Below are positions 5,203 through 5,246 of a stretch of DNA of 5,246 nucleotides, piece by piece (the first letter of the stretch is position 1; every line of letters begins with the position of its first letter). Below the pieces are notes generated by a model. The model saw only the letters and a program-made list of their open reading frames with translations, was not told the DNA's origin and did not search any database. The position numbers and the translations under genes were made by a program. Origin of the DNA: Gemmatimonadales bacterium (GTDB lineage: Bacteria; Gemmatimonadota; Gemmatimonadetes; Gemmatimonadales; GWC2-71-9); NCBI GenBank assembly GCA_030597435.1, contig JAUVRV010000247.1:1-5246 (forward strand), written 5' to 3'.

Positions 5203-5246
5203 ATGAGCGAACTCATCGACAATGCGGAGCGACGCAAGGAACTCCT
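5203..5246 (+). CDS. Start of a gene, possibly a DUF438 (PAS/hemerythrin-like) protein; cut by window edge
   Basis: Only 14 complete codons are present, reading MSELIDNAERRKEL. From memory this resembles the beginning of DUF438-domain proteins, which typically open with MSELI/N followed by a charged helix and often carry hemerythrin-like and PAS domains. Such proteins are often linked to nitrosative or oxygen stress, which would suit a place just after an NsrR-like regulator. The start is supported by AAGGAG ten bases upstream and a gap of only 41 bases from the Rrf2 stop. Fourteen residues are too few for a firm family call. Confidence 0.5.
   Translation, partial: MSELIDNAERRKEL

Overview
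The window looks like bacterial chromosome from a Gram-negative-type organism that can respire anaerobically on nitrogen oxides. The evidence is a Tat-exported molybdoenzyme, an exported octaheme cytochrome c, a membrane Rieske/cytochrome b pair and an Fe-S Rrf2 regulator. By eye the DNA is moderately GC-rich. I cannot assign a phylum from sequence alone. No mobile element, CRISPR array, tRNA or rRNA is visible.

Layout. Most of the window is one minus-strand operon read right to left: Rieske Fe-S protein (4611-3955), cytochrome b (3958-2909, ATGA overlap with the Rieske gene), an octaheme cytochrome c of the hydroxylamine oxidoreductase (HAO)-like family (2814-1174), and the N-terminal 366 residues of a NapA-type nitrate reductase (1099-1, running off the left edge). 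A 154-base divergent control region (4612-4765) separates this operon from a plus-strand unit: an Rrf2/NsrR-like regulator (4766-5161), then the first codons of a gene whose N-terminus resembles DUF438 (PAS/hemerythrin-like) proteins (5203 onward, cut by the right edge).

How the genes may work together (inference). The Rieske/cytochrome b pair would oxidise membrane quinol. No cytochrome c1 or f is encoded beside it, and the next gene instead encodes an octaheme HAO-like protein, followed by NapA with no NapB, NapC, NapG or NapH in view. The simplest model is a quinol-to-periplasm electron chain in which the octaheme protein takes electrons from the Rieske centre. It would reduce nitrite or hydroxylamine, and possibly pass electrons to NapA, giving nitrate to nitrite to ammonium from one locus. 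The reverse (oxidative) direction for the HAO-like protein cannot be excluded. The divergent three-cysteine Rrf2 protein, a palindrome over its predicted -10 element, and the possible DUF438 partner fit control by NO or Fe-S status.

Main oddities: the apparent AUA start codon of the Rrf2 gene; PEWF in place of PEWY and no haem-ci cysteine in a b6-like cytochrome b; a long insertion between haem motifs 4 and 5 of the HAO-like protein, with a tyrosine near the position of the HAO cross-linking tyrosine; and a Cys-containing C-terminal tail on the Rieske protein.
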